Assembly (NCBI RefSeq): GCF_024166365.1
Contig: NC_064832.1
Coordinates: forward strand, 40,700,249-40,764,248
From: Elephas maximus indicus
Lineage: Eukaryota > Chordata > Mammalia > Proboscidea > Elephantidae
Length of the DNA: 64,000 nucleotides
Reading direction: 5' to 3'
Positions 12,024 through 24,024 of the stretch are shown here, piece by piece. Below the pieces are notes generated by a model. That model had not been told where the DNA came from, did not search any database, and was given only the letters and a program-made list of their open reading frames with translations. Each line of letters opens with the position of its first letter. Position 1 is the first letter of the stretch. The translations under genes and the position numbers were made by a program.

Positions 12024-13608
12024 TTATTGTAAGGATTTTTTTTTTTTTATGTTGAGGTGCAATTCATACTGAAGGCTGTAGTCTTTGATCTTATTCGGTA
12101 AGTGCTTCAAGTCCTCTTCACTTCCTGCAAGCCAGGTTGTGTCATCTGCATATTGCAGGTTGTTAATGAGTCTTCCTCCAATCCTGATGCTCTGTTCTTC
12201 TTCATATAGTCCAGCTGCTCGGATTATTTGCTCAGTATACAGATGGAATAAGTATGGTGAAATGATATAACCCTGACACACACCTTTCCTGACTTTAAAC
12301 TATGCAGTATCCCCTTGTTCTGTTTAAACGACTGCCTCTTGGTCTAAGTACAGGTTCCTCCTGAGCACAATTAAGTGCTCTGGAATTCCCATTCCTTATA
12401 ATGTTATCCATGATTTGTCATGATTCACACAGTTGAATGCCTTTTTGTAGCCAATAAAACACATGTAAACATCTTTCTGGTATTCTCTGCTTTCAGCCAA
12501 GACCCATCTGACATCAGCAATGGTATCCCATGGCATTCCATGTCCTCTTTCTGAATCAGCCTTGAACTTCTGGCAGTTCCCTATGGATGTACTGCTGCAA
12601 CTGCTTTTGAATGATCTTCAGAAAAATTTTACTTGTGATATTGTTCGATAATTTCCATATTCTGTTGGGTCACCTTTCTTTGGAATGAGCACAAATATGG
12701 ATCTCTTCCAGTGGGTTGGCCAGGAAGCTCTCTTCCAAATTTCTTGGCACAGATGAGTGAGAACCTCCGGGGCTGCATCTGTTTGTTGAAACATTTCAAC
12801 TGGTGTGCCATCAATTCCTGGGGCCTTGTTTTTTGCCATTCCCTTCAGTGCAGCTTGGGTTTCTTCCTTCAGTGCCATCGGTTCTTGATCATATGCTACC
12901 TTCTGAAATGGTTGAACGTCGGCCAATTCTTTTTGGTACAGCGACTCTGTGTATTCCTTCCATCTTCTTTTGATACTTTCTGTGTCATTCAGTGTTTTGC
13001 CCGTAGAATTCTTCAATATTGCAACTCGGGGCTTGAATTTTTCTTCAATTCTTTCAGCTTGAGAAATACTGAGTGTGTTCTTCCCTTTTGGTTTTCTAAC
13101 TCCAGGTCTTTGCACATTTCATTATAATAGTTTACTTTCTCTTCTCGAGTCACCCTTTGAACTGGTCAGCTCTTCAATTTCATCATTTCTTCCTTTTGCT
13201 TTAGCTACTCGACATTCAAGAGCAAGTTTTGGAGCCTCTTTTGACATCCATTTTGGTCTTTTCTTTCTTTCCTGTCTTTTAAATGGCATTTTGCTTTCTT
13301 CATGTTTGATGTTTGATGTCTTCCCACAACTCATCTGGTCTTCAGCCATTAGTGTTCAGTGCATCAAATCTATTCTTGAGCTGGTCTCCAAATTCAGGTG
13401 GGATAAACTCAAGGTCATATTTTGACTCTTGTGGACTAGTTCTCATTTTCTCCAGCTTCAGCTTGAACTTGTCTCTGAGCAATTGATGATCTATTACACA
13501 GTTAGCCCCTGGCCTTGTTCTGATTGATGATATTGAGCTCTTCCATCGTCTTTTTCCACAGATGTAGTTGATTTGATTCCTGTGTATTCCATCTGGTGAG
13601 GTCCACAT
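12024..13608 (-). pseudogene. RTE reverse transcriptase/endonuclease remnant
   Basis: Separate minus-strand pieces at 13608-13342, 13349-13122, 13115-12618 and 12281-12024 follow the order of one RTE polyprotein. They include KNKAPGIDGTPVEMF of the RT fingers and the YADD active-site box. Frame changes and stops between the pieces make it a pseudogene. Confidence 0.8.
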
Positions 13609-13942
13609 GTATAGTCACTGTTTATGTTGTTGAAAAAAGGTATTTGTAGTGAAGAAGCCCTTGGTCTTGTAAAATTCTGTCATGTAATCTCCGTTGCTGT
13701 TTCTATTACTGAGGCCATATTTTCCAACTACCTATTCTTCTTTTTTTTTTTTAATTCTTCTGCATTTCCAATATTCACATTCCCATTACCAGTAATTATC
13801 AATGCATTTTGATTGCATGTTTGATTGATTTCAGACTGCAGAAGTTGGTAAAAAAAAAAAAAACAAACAAACTTCAATTTCCTCATCTTTGGCACTAGTG
13901 GTTAGTGCGTAAATTGGAATAATAGTCATATTAACTGTTTTT

Positions 13943-15432
13943 CCTTGTTGTTGTTGTTAGGCGCCGTCAGGTTGGTTCTGACTCATAGTGACCCTATGTA
14001 CAACAGAATGAAACTCTGTCCAGTCCTGTGCCATCCTCACAATCGTTACACTTGAGCCCTTTGTTGCAGCCACTGTGTTAATCTATCTTGTTAAGGGTCT
14101 TCCTCTGTTTCGCTGACCCTCTACTTTACCAAGCATGATGTCCTTCTCCAGGGACTGATCTCTCCTAATAACATGTCCAAAGTATATGAGATGTAGTCTC
14201 ACCATCCTTGCTTCTAAGTTTGTGCTTCTTCCAAGACAGATTTATTTTTTCTTTTGGCGGTCCATGGTGTATTCATTATTCTTCGCCAACACCACAATTC
14301 AAAGGCATCAACTCTTCTTTGGCTTTCTTTATTCATTGTCCAGCTTTCCAATGCATATGAGGATTGAAAACACCATGGCTTAGGTCAGTGCATCTTAGTC
14401 TTCAAGATAACATCTTTTTTTTTTTTAACACTTTAAAAAGATCTTTTCCTGCAGATTTGCCCAGCACAATGCAACATTTGATTTCTTGACTGCTGCTCCC
14501 ATGGGTGTTGATTGTGGATGCAAGTAAAGTGAAATCCTTGACAACTTCAATCTTTTCTCTGTTTTTCATGATGTTGCTTATTGGTCCAGTTGTGAGAATT
14601 TTTGTCTTCTTTATGTTGAGGTACAATCTATACTGAAGGCTGTGGTCTTTGATCTTCTTCGGTAAGTGCTTCAAGTCTTCTTCACTTTCAGCAAGCAAAG
14701 TTGTGTCTGTCACTTGCATAACACAAGTTGTTAATGAGTCTTCCTGCAATCCTGATGCTCTGTTCGTCTTCATATAGTCCAGCTTCTTGGATTATTTGCT
14801 TAGCATACAGATTAAGTATGGTGAAAGGATACAACCCTCACACACACACTTCCTAACTTCAAACCGTGCAGTATCCCCTTATTTTATTCAAATGATTGAC
14901 TCTTGATTTATATACAGGTTCCTCACGAGCACAATTAAGTGTTCTGGAATTCCCATTCTTCTCAGTGATATCCATAATTGTTATGATCCACACAGTTGAA
15001 TGCCTTTTCATAGTCGGTGAAACACAGGTAAACATCTTTCTGGTATTCTCTCCTTTCAGCCAAGATCCAACTGACATGAGCAGTGATCGCCCTCATTCCA
15101 CATCCTCTTCTGAATCTGGCTTGAATTTCTGGCAGTCCCCTGTGGATATACTGCTGCAATTGCTTTTGAATGATCTTCAGCAAAATTTTACTTGCATGTG
15201 ATATTAATGATACTCTTTGATAATTTCAGCATTCTGTTGGATCACTTTTCTTTGGCATATGCATAAATATGGATCTCTTCCCATGAGCTGACCAGGTAGC
15301 CGTCTTTTGGCATAGATGAATGAGCACTTCCAGTGCTGCATCCATTTGTTGAAACATCTCAGCTTGTATCCTGTCAATTCCTGGAGCCTAGTTTTTCCCC
15401 AATGCCTTCAGTGCAGGTTGGACCACTTCCTT
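13943..15432 (-). mobile_element. RTE LINE copy 2, 5'-truncated
   Basis: It starts with a fresh 3' terminus (TTGTTGTTGTTAGGCGCCGT) in the middle of copy 1 and repeats the same order of sequence as copy 1 up to about 15432, where it diverges before the RT fingers. The copy 1 sequence resumes at about 15637 (TAGGTATTATCCTATCACTG). A decayed RT frame with TTLLAESEEDLKHLPKKIKD lies at 14773-14402. Confidence 0.85.
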
Positions 15433-15447
15433 GACTCTGACTCCTGA

Positions 15448-15632
15448 CTCCACCCGCTGCCGACGAGTAGATTCCAACTCACAGTAACCACACAGGGTTT
15501 CCAAGGCTGTAAATCTCTAAAGAAGCAGACTGCCATATGTTTCTCCTGCAAAACCACTGGTGGCTTCAAACCGCTGACCTTTCAATTAGCAGTCCATCAC
15601 TTTAAGCACTGCACCACCGGGCTTCTCTGGTC
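15448..15632 (-). mobile_element. AfroSINE joined to the 5' end of RTE copy 2
   Basis: It runs from CCGCTGCCGACGAGTAGATT to GCACTGCACCACCGGGCTTC. It has the same orientation as RTE copy 2, sits directly at its truncated 5' end and has no clear target duplication of its own. Confidence 0.8.
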
Positions 15633-16430
15633 TTCTTGTAGGTATTATCCTATCACTGACAGCGTTGTACTTCAGGATAGATCTTGATATATTCTTTTTG
15701 ACCATGAATGAGACGCCATTCCTTTTTAATTTGTCATTCCCAGCATAGTAGATCAAATGATTGTCCAATTCAGAATGGCCAATACCAGTCCATTTCAGCT
15801 CACTAATGCCTAGGATATCAATTTTCCATTTCATTTTTTACGACTCCCAATTTTCCTAGATTCATACTTGGTACATTTCACATTCCAATTATTGATGGAT
15901 ATTTGCAGCTGTTTCTTTTCATTTTGAGTCATGCCACCTCAGCATGACTCCATTCACACCATTAAGGCTGACTCTACCTTGAGGAGGCAACTCTTCCCCA
16001 GTCGTATTTTGAGTGTCTTCCAACCTCAGGGGCTCATCTTCTGGCACTATTTCAGATAATGTTCCACTGCTTTTCATAAGGTTTTCACTGGCCAATTTTT
16101 TCAGAAGTAGACCACCAGGTTCTTCTTCCTAGTCTGTCTTAGTCTGGAAACTCTGCTTAAACCTGTCCACCATAGGTGACCCTGCTGGTATTTGAAATAC
16201 CGGTGGCATAGCTTCCAGCATCACAGCAACACGCAAACTACCACAGTCCAACAAACTTACAGAGGCATGGGCTGTTTCATATACCGTTTTTTTTTTTTGC
16301 TTTATCAGAGCAACACAGTGAAAAAGGCGAGTAACGCCTTAGTATTATTATAAAAACAGATTTGACCTGGTGGACCATGGACGCTTAGGGGACCTCCAGG
16401 AGTTCATGGACCACATTTTGATACCACTAT

Positions 16431-17130
16431 TTTAACTCTCTCCCTCCTAAAAGTAACTTCAAGCCCAGACAGAGTCCTTTACATCCAGTTCCAATAGATT
16501 GTGAGCCGGTCACTTTCTGGTCTACCTAATGGCACAATCTGAATTCTCCTTTTACGTTTCTTCCCTAGATGTTTTGTGCTTGCAGGATCAAGTCCTTCAA
16601 TATAAAAAGAGACCATGTCTACTGACAGGGGCATACTAGACTGGGTATAAACCTCATAAGCCCAACATTCATAAATACGGTGTCAGGGAGGATGGCTTAT
16701 CCTATGTTGCCCATGCTCTCTTAGAGCCCCTACTGTTCCTGGTTTAGTTCCAAGCACATTGCAGCATAGGAACTTCCCTCTAAGGGTTATTCTTCTCTTT
16801 CCTCTATATACCCTTCACTTCAGCTGCATTTGAGTGATGTCACTGACTCTGAGGTGGTCCCTGAAAGAGAGATGAGCTGCTGGAGGCATTATCCATGCAC
16901 CCCAGGCCATCATATGCTTCTTTCTCTAGGGTTTCCATACGCCAGGTATGCCTTCAGATGTTGTGATCTTTATCCTGGCCCAGGACAATGCTTGATAGAG
17001 TGCTATCCAGAATTTAGGGATAAGAGGAAAGTGGGGGTGGGAGTTGGGGTGGTGTCAATGGTTGTATTTTGGGATCAAGCTCTGTAGAAGGTCTGGATAG
17101 GCTAATAAATATAGTGACACTTCAAAACAA
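16431..17130. other. Unique intergenic sequence
   Basis: No gene or named repeat seen. Mildly GC-rich in 16800-17060. Confidence 0.45.
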
Positions 17131-17139
17131 TACTGGGTT

Positions 17140-17990
17140 TTTTTTAGTTGAAAAATTTTTAATTAATTTTATTTTTTCTTGCTGCTGAGAATATACAAAG
17201 CAGAACATAAACCAGTTCAACAATTTCTACTTGCACAATTCTGTGACATCGATTATATTCTTCAAGTTGTACAATTCTTATCCTCCTTTTTGGAATTGTT
17301 CCTCCCCATTTTCATAAATTCACTGCCCTCCTAAGTTTCATTTTTAATCTTTCGAGTTGCTGTTGTCAGTATGATCCCATGTAGATAGTTCTTCAAGAGA
17401 GTACAATGCTCAAAGCAGACAGTCTTTACTAATTAAGCTGAACTGTTGCTTTTTTTTTTTTTTTTTTTTTTTTTTGGTTTAAAGAAGACTTCAGGGGATA
17501 TTTTTGGCTTAAGGTTTAAAGACGATCTCTGGGTAATTGTTTCAGGGGTTCGTCTAGCTTCTGTGGCTGCAGAAAGTCTGGAGTCTATGAGAATTTGAAA
17601 TTCTGTTCTGCATTTTCACCATTTTGATTAGGTTTCTTCTATAGAACCTTTGATCAAAACATTCATTAATGGTAGCCGGGCACCATCCAGTTCTGGTCTC
17701 ATGGCAAAGGAGGCAGTTGTTCATGGAGCTAATCAGCCACACATTCCATAGCCTCCTCCTATTTCTGATTCTCCTTTTTCCTCTGTTGCTTCAGGTGAAT
17801 AGAGACCAATTATTGTACCTTGGATGGCTACTTGCAAGGTTTTAAGACTTCAGACACTATACAAGGAACTAGGAGGTAGAACAGAAGCACCAAACAGGAC
17901 ATTAGGCCAATCAACTGGGATATCCAAACCAAGAAACCAAATCCCATGAGGTATTTGGTTGTACATAAGCAACCACAGCAGCTGCTTTTT
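17140..17990 (-). mobile_element. L1-mobilised retroposon, family C
   Basis: Reverse copy with ATTATATTCTTCAAGTTGTA near the 3' end and GTAGCCGGGCACCATCCAG in the middle. It is closely related to the next copy (18062-18813) and shares the GGGCACCATC block with family A. A poly(T) run lies at 17451-17475. Confidence 0.7.
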
Positions 17991-18061
17991 TTTTTTTTTT
18001 GTGAATATATCTATCACATAATATTTGCCAATTCAACTTTTTACAGGTGGTATACAACTTA

Positions 18062-18813
18062 AAAAATTTTTTTTTTTACTTATTTCATTGTTGTTGAGAA
18101 TATACACTGCAAAACATACACCAATTCAACAGTTTCGACATGTAAAATTCAGTGACATTGATTATACTCTTCAAGTTGTGCAACCATTCTCACCCTCTTT
18201 TTCTGAGTTGTTCCCTCCCCATTAATGTAAACTCCCTGCCTCCTAAGCTGCCTACCTAATCTTTTGAGTCATTGTTGTCAATTTGATCCCATGTAGATAG
18301 ATCTTAAAAAAGCACAATGCTCAAGGCAGACATCTTTTACTAGCTAAGGTAAACTACCATTTGGTTTTAAGAAAACCTCAGGGAGTATTTTTGGTTTAAG
18401 GTTTAAAGATGATTTCTGGGCAGTAGTTTCAGGGGTTCACCTAACCTCCATGGCTCTACATAGCCTGGAGTCCAGGAGAATTTGAAATTCCGTTCTGCAT
18501 TTCCCCCCTTTCTTTCATAGAATCTGTGATCAAAATGTTCAATAATAGTTCTTCTGGTCCAGTTCTTCTGGCCTCATGGCAAAGGAGGCAGTTGTTCATG
18601 GAGGTAATTAGCCACACATTCCATATCCTCCTCCTGTTCCTGACTTTCCTTCTTCCTCTGTTGCTCAAGGTGAATAGAAACCAATTATTGTGCCTTGAAT
18701 GGCTGCTTGCGAGCTTTTAAGACCCCAAGCACTACGCAAGGAACTAGGAGGTAGAATAGAAGTACTAAACACATTATTAGGCCAATTAACTGGGATGTGC
18801 CATGAAACCATGA
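18062..18813 (-). mobile_element. L1-mobilised retroposon, family C
   Basis: Flanked by a 13-base direct repeat GGT(A/G)TACAACTTA (18049-18061 and 18814-18826) with one mismatch. It is inserted in a minus-strand L1 end. Confidence 0.8.
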
Positions 18814-18826
18814 GGTGTACAACTTA

Positions 18827-19360
18827 TTGACATCAATTATATTAATCAGCTGTGTAACCTTTATCCTTAGTGTGAATTTTCCATCTCCCCCCTTCTGCCC
18901 CTGGTAATCACCAATGAACTTTGTATACATTTACAGTAAATTTATACATTTACTGGTTCTTGTGTTTTTATTTAAGTGAAGTCATACAACATTTGTCCTT
19001 TTGTGATTGACTTATTTCACTCAGCATAATGTCTTCAAGCTCCATCCATGTTGTAGCATGTATTGAGGCTTCATTTCTCTTTCTGGCAGAGTGGCATTCC
19101 ATTGTATGTATATACCACATTTTGTGTATTCATTTGTCTGTCGATGGGCATTTAGATTGTTTCCACCTTTTGGCTATTGTGAATATTGCTGCAGTGAACA
19201 TTGGTATACATGTGTTTTCTTACATTACTGCAAAGCAGTACTCCTTTGCTGTAGCTGAAAAAGACAAACACTAATGTACCCCATCACCCAGAACTGACAA
19301 ATGTTAATGTTTTGTCACATATTAACTTTAGATCTACTTAAAGAAAGAAATAAGATGTTA
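18827..19360 (-). mobile_element. L1 3'-end fragment
   Basis: The continuation of the L1 split by family C. The plus strand shows CTTATTTCACTCAGCATAAT, CATCCATGTTGTAGCATG and GTCGATGGGCATTTAGATTG, the familiar reversed L1 3' order. Confidence 0.85.
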
Positions 19361-20168
19361 CAAATAAGACTTAAGTCCCCTAAGCCTATGCTCTTTAAAT
19401 ATTCATTTCACATTTACTTTGAGGAATGATGGCACCCACATGAGGAAAGGGCAGAGAAGGATAATCACCCTCTCCTCCTCCCAGCAACTTCACTTTCCCA
19501 ATCTGTGCCTGTCCCGTTCAGCAAACAAAAACAATACAACTAACAGACAGGTGCTCCTTGGGAGGCAGTTTACCAGCCACCACCCCTTGATACTGATATG
19601 CCAATCACATACAGGAATCTTTCTGAGAGGAGTTCTGGAAACTATAATTTTCTGGATCTAGTTCCATTTTGTGGGGGTTTTGGTTTTCACACACTGCCCA
19701 GACCTGTTCATTCCTCCTTGACTGGCTAGAGCTGTGTGAGCCCAGAGATTCCCTCATGATTACTTGGTCAAACAAATTGGCAATTGCTTATGCCCATAGC
19801 TTAAGGAGTAAGAGAGAGAGCACGCAAATCCAGCCTTGTCTTTTCACATCTCCACTGCTACAGTAACTCAGATCACCTAACATTTTTGATTGTATCTGAA
19901 TCTAATGCCCCCTCCCCGAGCCTAGAAACTTCAGTTGTATCACTCAGTGCATGGCAAGCCAATGAGCTTCTATGATTAGCGAGGCTGAAGAGTGGAAAAG
20001 AATTACCGTACCTTTGTATTCTAGAACATGGGTCTGGGATAAGTGGACGTGCGAGGTCAGCCGAAATACGACCCCAGTAGCTTGATTCTTAAGTGATTTA
20101 AAAGGAACATAGATATGGAGACTTATCCTGAATAAAAATCTCCATTAAATAAGCATTTAAGAGAGAGA
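19361..20168. other. Unique intergenic sequence
   Basis: No gene or clear repeat seen; short open frames only. Confidence 0.5.
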
Positions 20169-20170
20169 TA

Positions 20171-20333
20171 AACCCGTTGCCGTTGAGTCGATCCCGACTC
20201 ATAGCGATCCTATAGAAAAGAGTAGAACTGCCCTGTAGGGTTTCCAAGGAGAGCCTGGTGGATTTGAACTGCCAACCTTTTGGTTAGCAGCAGTAGCTCT
20301 TAATCATCACTATGCCACCAGGGTTTCCCATGG
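20171..20333 (-). mobile_element. AfroSINE
   Basis: It runs from AAACCCGTTGCCGTTGAGTC to ATGCCACCAGGGTTTCC. Well preserved. Confidence 0.95.
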
Positions 20334-20552
20334 AGTAAGGAAATGACTGGGAATACACCTGTTTCTGATAATCTCTTGATCTCAGTTTCCCTCTCTGCAA
20401 GATGGGGCCGCTCATCATGATCTGTTCTCATAGGCCTGGCAAGAGTAGGATATTTTATAAACAACTGAAAGTGGCTTGGAAAATACCTTAATCAAATCAC
20501 AGGCAATTTCACAGGAACAAGAGTTGGGCTGAGCACCATAAAAGGAGAAAAT

Positions 20553-20712
20553 CAGAATCACTTGAAGGGCTTGTTAAAACCCATATTTTTGAGCCCCAGC
20601 CCCAGATCTTCTGAGTTAGTAGGTCTGGGTTGGGGCCTTAGAGTTTGCATTTCTAAAAAGTTCCCAGGTGATGCTGGTGGTGCTGATATGGGGGCAATTC
20701 TTTGAGAACTTG
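20553..20712 (+). mobile_element. MER5A-type hAT element
   Basis: TCACTTGAAGGGCTTGTTAA, GTTAGTAGGTCTGGG and TTCCCAGGTGATGCTG occur in MER5A order. Confidence 0.85.
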
Positions 20713-20949
20713 TCTTCCAGTTCATTACGCATGCAACCAGAAAAGCAGGAATTATTTTGGTTCTTCTTAGAAAGCTGGAAATAATTTGGGGGTTCTTAAT
20801 AAGTTTTTTAATAAGTAAACTGGAATAAGAGCTGGAGTGCTAAGCTTTCTACTCATTCGAGAACCAGGTAAAGTGTGATGGGACCTTGAGAACATCTGGA
20901 GAGTGGAAGGACGTGCACTCCAAACATTTTCAGAAAGTTATGAACTAAT

Positions 20950-21190
20950 AAGCTTGGGGGGAAGTTTAAAGGCCACCTGGTCCAACCTCTAATCCAGGTT
21001 CCCCCTCACCCTTTTACTCTACCAGCTGATTGTCTAGCCTTTGCCAGAAAGCTCCACTGACAGGGAATTACTACCTCCTGAGATGGCTCATCTCAGTTTT
21101 GAGTAACTTGCATCATCACAGATTGTTTACCAGATTTCCTCCATGCAACATTATTGCACTGACTCTCCTCATCGCCAAATGATTCCCCTG
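20950..21190. mobile_element. Ancient CR1/L3-like repeat
   Basis: CACCTGGTCCAACCTCTAAT and TCCACTGACAGGGAATTACT occur in the order seen in old dispersed mammalian repeats. The family name is uncertain. Confidence 0.4.
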
Positions 21191-21284
21191 GGGGCATGCA
21201 CAAGTTCTCCTGTGTCCCTGCCAAAGTGTCCCCTTAAAGCTGAGCCTGGCCAATGGTGAGTAGCATGGGACTGCTTCTCATCAG

Positions 21285-21576
21285 ATCTCATGTACAACAG
21301 AACAAAACATTGCACTGTTATGCCATCCTCACAATGGTTGCTATGTTTGAGCCCATTGTTGCAGTCACTGCGTCCATTGATGTCGCTGAGGTTCTCCCTC
21401 TTTTCCGCTGACCCTGTACTTTACCAAGTATGATGTTCTTCTCCAGGGACTGGTCCCTCCTGATCACATGTCCAAAGTACGTGAGATGAAGTCTCACCAT
21501 CCTTGCTTCTAAGGAACATTCTAGGTACACTTCTTCCAAGAGAGATTTGTTTGTTCTTCTGGCAGTCTACGGTATA
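21285..21576 (-). mobile_element. RTE LINE 3' fragment
   Basis: It runs from CTCATGTACAACAGAACAAA to CTGGCAGTCTACGGTATA. The terminal tail is missing. Confidence 0.85.
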
Positions 21577-21694
21577 TTTAGCACCATCAGAAATGCAAAT
21601 TATAGGGCTGCCCACCAGACTCACTGAATCAGAAACTTTGGACCTGGGGCCCAGCAATCTGTGTTTAGCACAGGCAAGTTTGAGAACCCTGATG
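21577..21694 (-). mobile_element. MER5A-type hAT element
   Basis: In reverse: TCAGAAATGCAAATTATAGG, CACTGAATCAGAAACTTTGG, then GTTTGAGAACCCTGATG. It abuts the RTE fragment. Confidence 0.8.
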
Positions 21695-22112
21695 TAGTGG
21701 ATGCTGTTAGTGCCCTGTCCACATCCCTCCGTGGAGCCTTACCCCTAGCTGCTGTGAGTACTGGCTGTTGAAGGCTCCCAGTGGCCCCTTGTCAGGAGAA
21801 TTGCCCTCTGCCTAATGGGAGCCTCTTATCTGAGAGGCTATGAACTACACTCCCTATCAGGGGCCGCAGACTGACCAACTTTAGGGTACAAAAGAGTCCC
21901 CTTTTGCCTCAGGAGAGTACACATTTGTGCTTCAAGCTCCAGGTAGGACCAGGCTGAAGCCCATCTTCAGCTAAGACCACCAACTTTTTAGCTTTCTTCC
22001 CCTACGCAACCTTACTTGCTTCTCTCTTCTTTTCCTGAGAGCACTTCCTCAATAAATCACTTTCACAAGAATCCCCATCTCAGGCTCCACTTTTAGGGAA
22101 CTTGGGACAATT
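21695..22112 (+). mobile_element. Solo LTR-like element
   Basis: About 420 bases with a promoter-like GTACAAAAGAGTCCCC stretch and the polyadenylation-like TTCCTCAATAAATCACTTTC near the end, as in retroviral LTRs. No coding sequence. Family not recognised with certainty. Confidence 0.5.
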
Positions 22113-22765
22113 GCCCCAAATCAAGCTAGGAATTTAAGGACTTATAAAGATACTTAAAAGAGTCCCGTATGGATACATGCAAATAGCTAGATGATTATGT
22201 AGAATGTGGATTTTACTAGCTTTTGTGTGTAGACATGACCTGGGCAGTACATCTTCACATGCACAGGGAAGAATGCCAGAGCCAGAGAGGTTACACTGAA
22301 TTTCTTTAGTGCAGGTGATGGCTGGCGGAGTCCTTAACATTCCTGTGGCACTTCAGCATCTTCATTAGTTCATTCTCAGACCTCCAGTGAGGCCGATGAT
22401 TAAGGGCTTTTGGCTGATAAGCAGAATGAATCACAACGAGGTTAAGTGATGGCAGAAAGTCAGTTGCTGAATAAAAATGAGCTTCCCTCCCACCCTACCC
22501 TACCCCGAGTAGCCTAGCTCTTTCTCTGATAATCTAGTGGCATTCATTAGAAGCAAAGCCTCACCCCTCACCATCTACTTTCCTTGAAATGACAGGAAGA
22601 AAATTTTGAAAAATAGACAAGGCCTCAAGAAAACAAAAGACTAATAGCATAGAAAATAATTTGAAGATTTCAACTTTACGGTTGCCATGTTTGTGTAGAA
22701 CAAAGTGGAGATTTGACAGTTATCTAAATTATTTGGGTCATGGGGGTTCAGATACCAAAACACAC
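22113..22765. other. Unique intergenic sequence
   Basis: No gene or named repeat seen. Confidence 0.5.
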
Positions 22766-22769
22766 TTCT

Positions 22770-22975
22770 CGTTGTTAGTTACTGTTGAATCAATTCCAAC
22801 TCATGTCGACCCCATGTGTGCAGAGTAGAATTGCTCCATAGGGTTTTCCAGGCTGTAACCTATTGGAAGTAGATCACCAAGCCTGTCTTCTGAGGCACCT
22901 CTGGGTGGGTTAGAACCACCAACCTTTTGGATAACAGTTGAGCACTTAACTGTTTGTGCCACCCAGAGACTTCAC
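22770..22975 (-). mobile_element. AfroSINE, long form
   Basis: It runs from GTTGTTAGTTACTGTTGAAT to GTGCCACCCAGAGACTTC. Confidence 0.9.
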
Positions 22976-23324
22976 CAAAATGGACTACAACACATCAATT
23001 ATCTAGATGCATGGTACCTGCAAACTTCTAGGAATCTCTTGGGTTGAGTCTAAAGAGATGCCGTCACACTGAGACTGGAAGGTGGGGAGAGCTTGATCTT
23101 CAGTGGATAAAGTTAGGTCCTACTTGGCCAGGGCTGATACTGCTCTGCATCCTCCAGCACTCTTGGAGTCATCTGACAAGCTGGGATGGATGAGATACTG
23201 GATCTTTTGGTCACGTCTGATTCAGAGGCATATCTAGCACAGACTCCCCGTGCTGGGATACGATGACTTGTGAATGCAGTGTCTCTTGGCTATGGGTACA
23301 TAACCATGACCTTTTGTGCTTGGC
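22976..23324. other. Unique intergenic sequence
   Basis: Nothing recognised. Confidence 0.5.
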
Positions 23325-23945
23325 TTAGTGAATCATTCCACTCAACAAGTGCTTTTATTGAATCCCTGTTATGTGCCAGCCAGCGTCCCAGGTGCTAGAG
23401 ACACAGAGTTGAAAAACACAGATCGTCCTTAACTTCAGGGAGCTTATGGGCCAGTGGGGAAGACAGACGATTGGAATAACAGTTCCTCTCAGTTTGGGCA
23501 TGCTGCTAAAACACACAGGAGGAGTACTCTGTCCTGCCTGGCTGGTGACTGGGAGAGGGCACTGAGGAAGGCAGAGCACAGAAGCCTTCTTTAATGAAGT
23601 GATTCTTGAACAGACTCTTGAAGGATAGATAAGAAGAAAGGGCCAGAGAATGGGTGGGATGGGGAGAGAGGAGGAGGAAACAGAATGTCATTCCAGGCAG
23701 AAGGAGGCCTTGGATGGAGAAGTGAGACACAAATAGTTCCTTCTGGCTGAAGTGCCAGGTGTGTGTTGGGAGGTGGGGGGAGAAGGAATGGGGCAGGATG
23801 GAGACTGGGGAGGGAAGCAGGAGGCAGAACATGAAGGCCTGGATGTCATGGGCAGCACTGTGGAATTTATGTAAAAGCAATATGAAGCCATCATGTGTGT
23901 TAATTAGAGTGACACGATTAGATAGTTTAAAAATTCTTTATGACA
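23325..23945 (+). mobile_element. Ancient L2-like repeat
   Basis: CCCTGTTATGTGCCAGCCAG, AGGGAGCTTATGGGCCAGTG and TGTCATTCCAGGCAGAAGGA follow the order of an old dispersed LINE-like repeat. Confidence 0.5.
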
Positions 23946-24024
23946 ACAGTATGGAGGATGGAGCCAGATCTTGATTTCAATCCTAGCTCCTTCTATTATT
24001 AGCTATATCACTTATGGCAATGGA

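Larger units (their letters stand above)
11398..16270 (-). mobile_element. RTE LINE copy 1, near full length, broken
   Basis: Flanked by a 12-base direct repeat G(T/C)TGTTTCA(C/T)AT (11386-11397 and 16271-16282). The 3' end is at 11398 and the 5' end at 16270. Without its insert (13943 to about 15636) it is about 3.2 kb, which fits a complete RTE. Frame fragments on the minus strand show an endonuclease piece (ILGISELKWTGIGHSELDNH, about 15810-15750), RT fingers (IPKKGDPTEYGNYRTIS, about 12680-12630) and the RT catalytic box YADDTTWLAG (about 12150). The frames are broken by stops and shifts, so it is inactive. Confidence 0.85.
9510..16430 (+). mobile_element. hAT-like DNA transposon, heavily interrupted
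   Basis: The left part (about 9510-9535, then 10015-10119 and 10302-11397) contains GGGCCTCAAAGAGTTTTTGT. The right part (16283-16430) contains AGTATTATTATAAAAACAGA and GGACCACATTTTGATACCAC. These look like the two ends of one old element with hAT-type termini. Inside it are a family A retroposon, an AfroSINE and an RTE LINE with its own inserts. The assignment rests on remembered family structure; no clear 8-base duplication was found. Confidence 0.5.

Noticed and set aside
12024..16270. Active RTE LINE
   Set aside because: Although near full length, its frames are broken by several stops and shifts and by a second RTE insertion.
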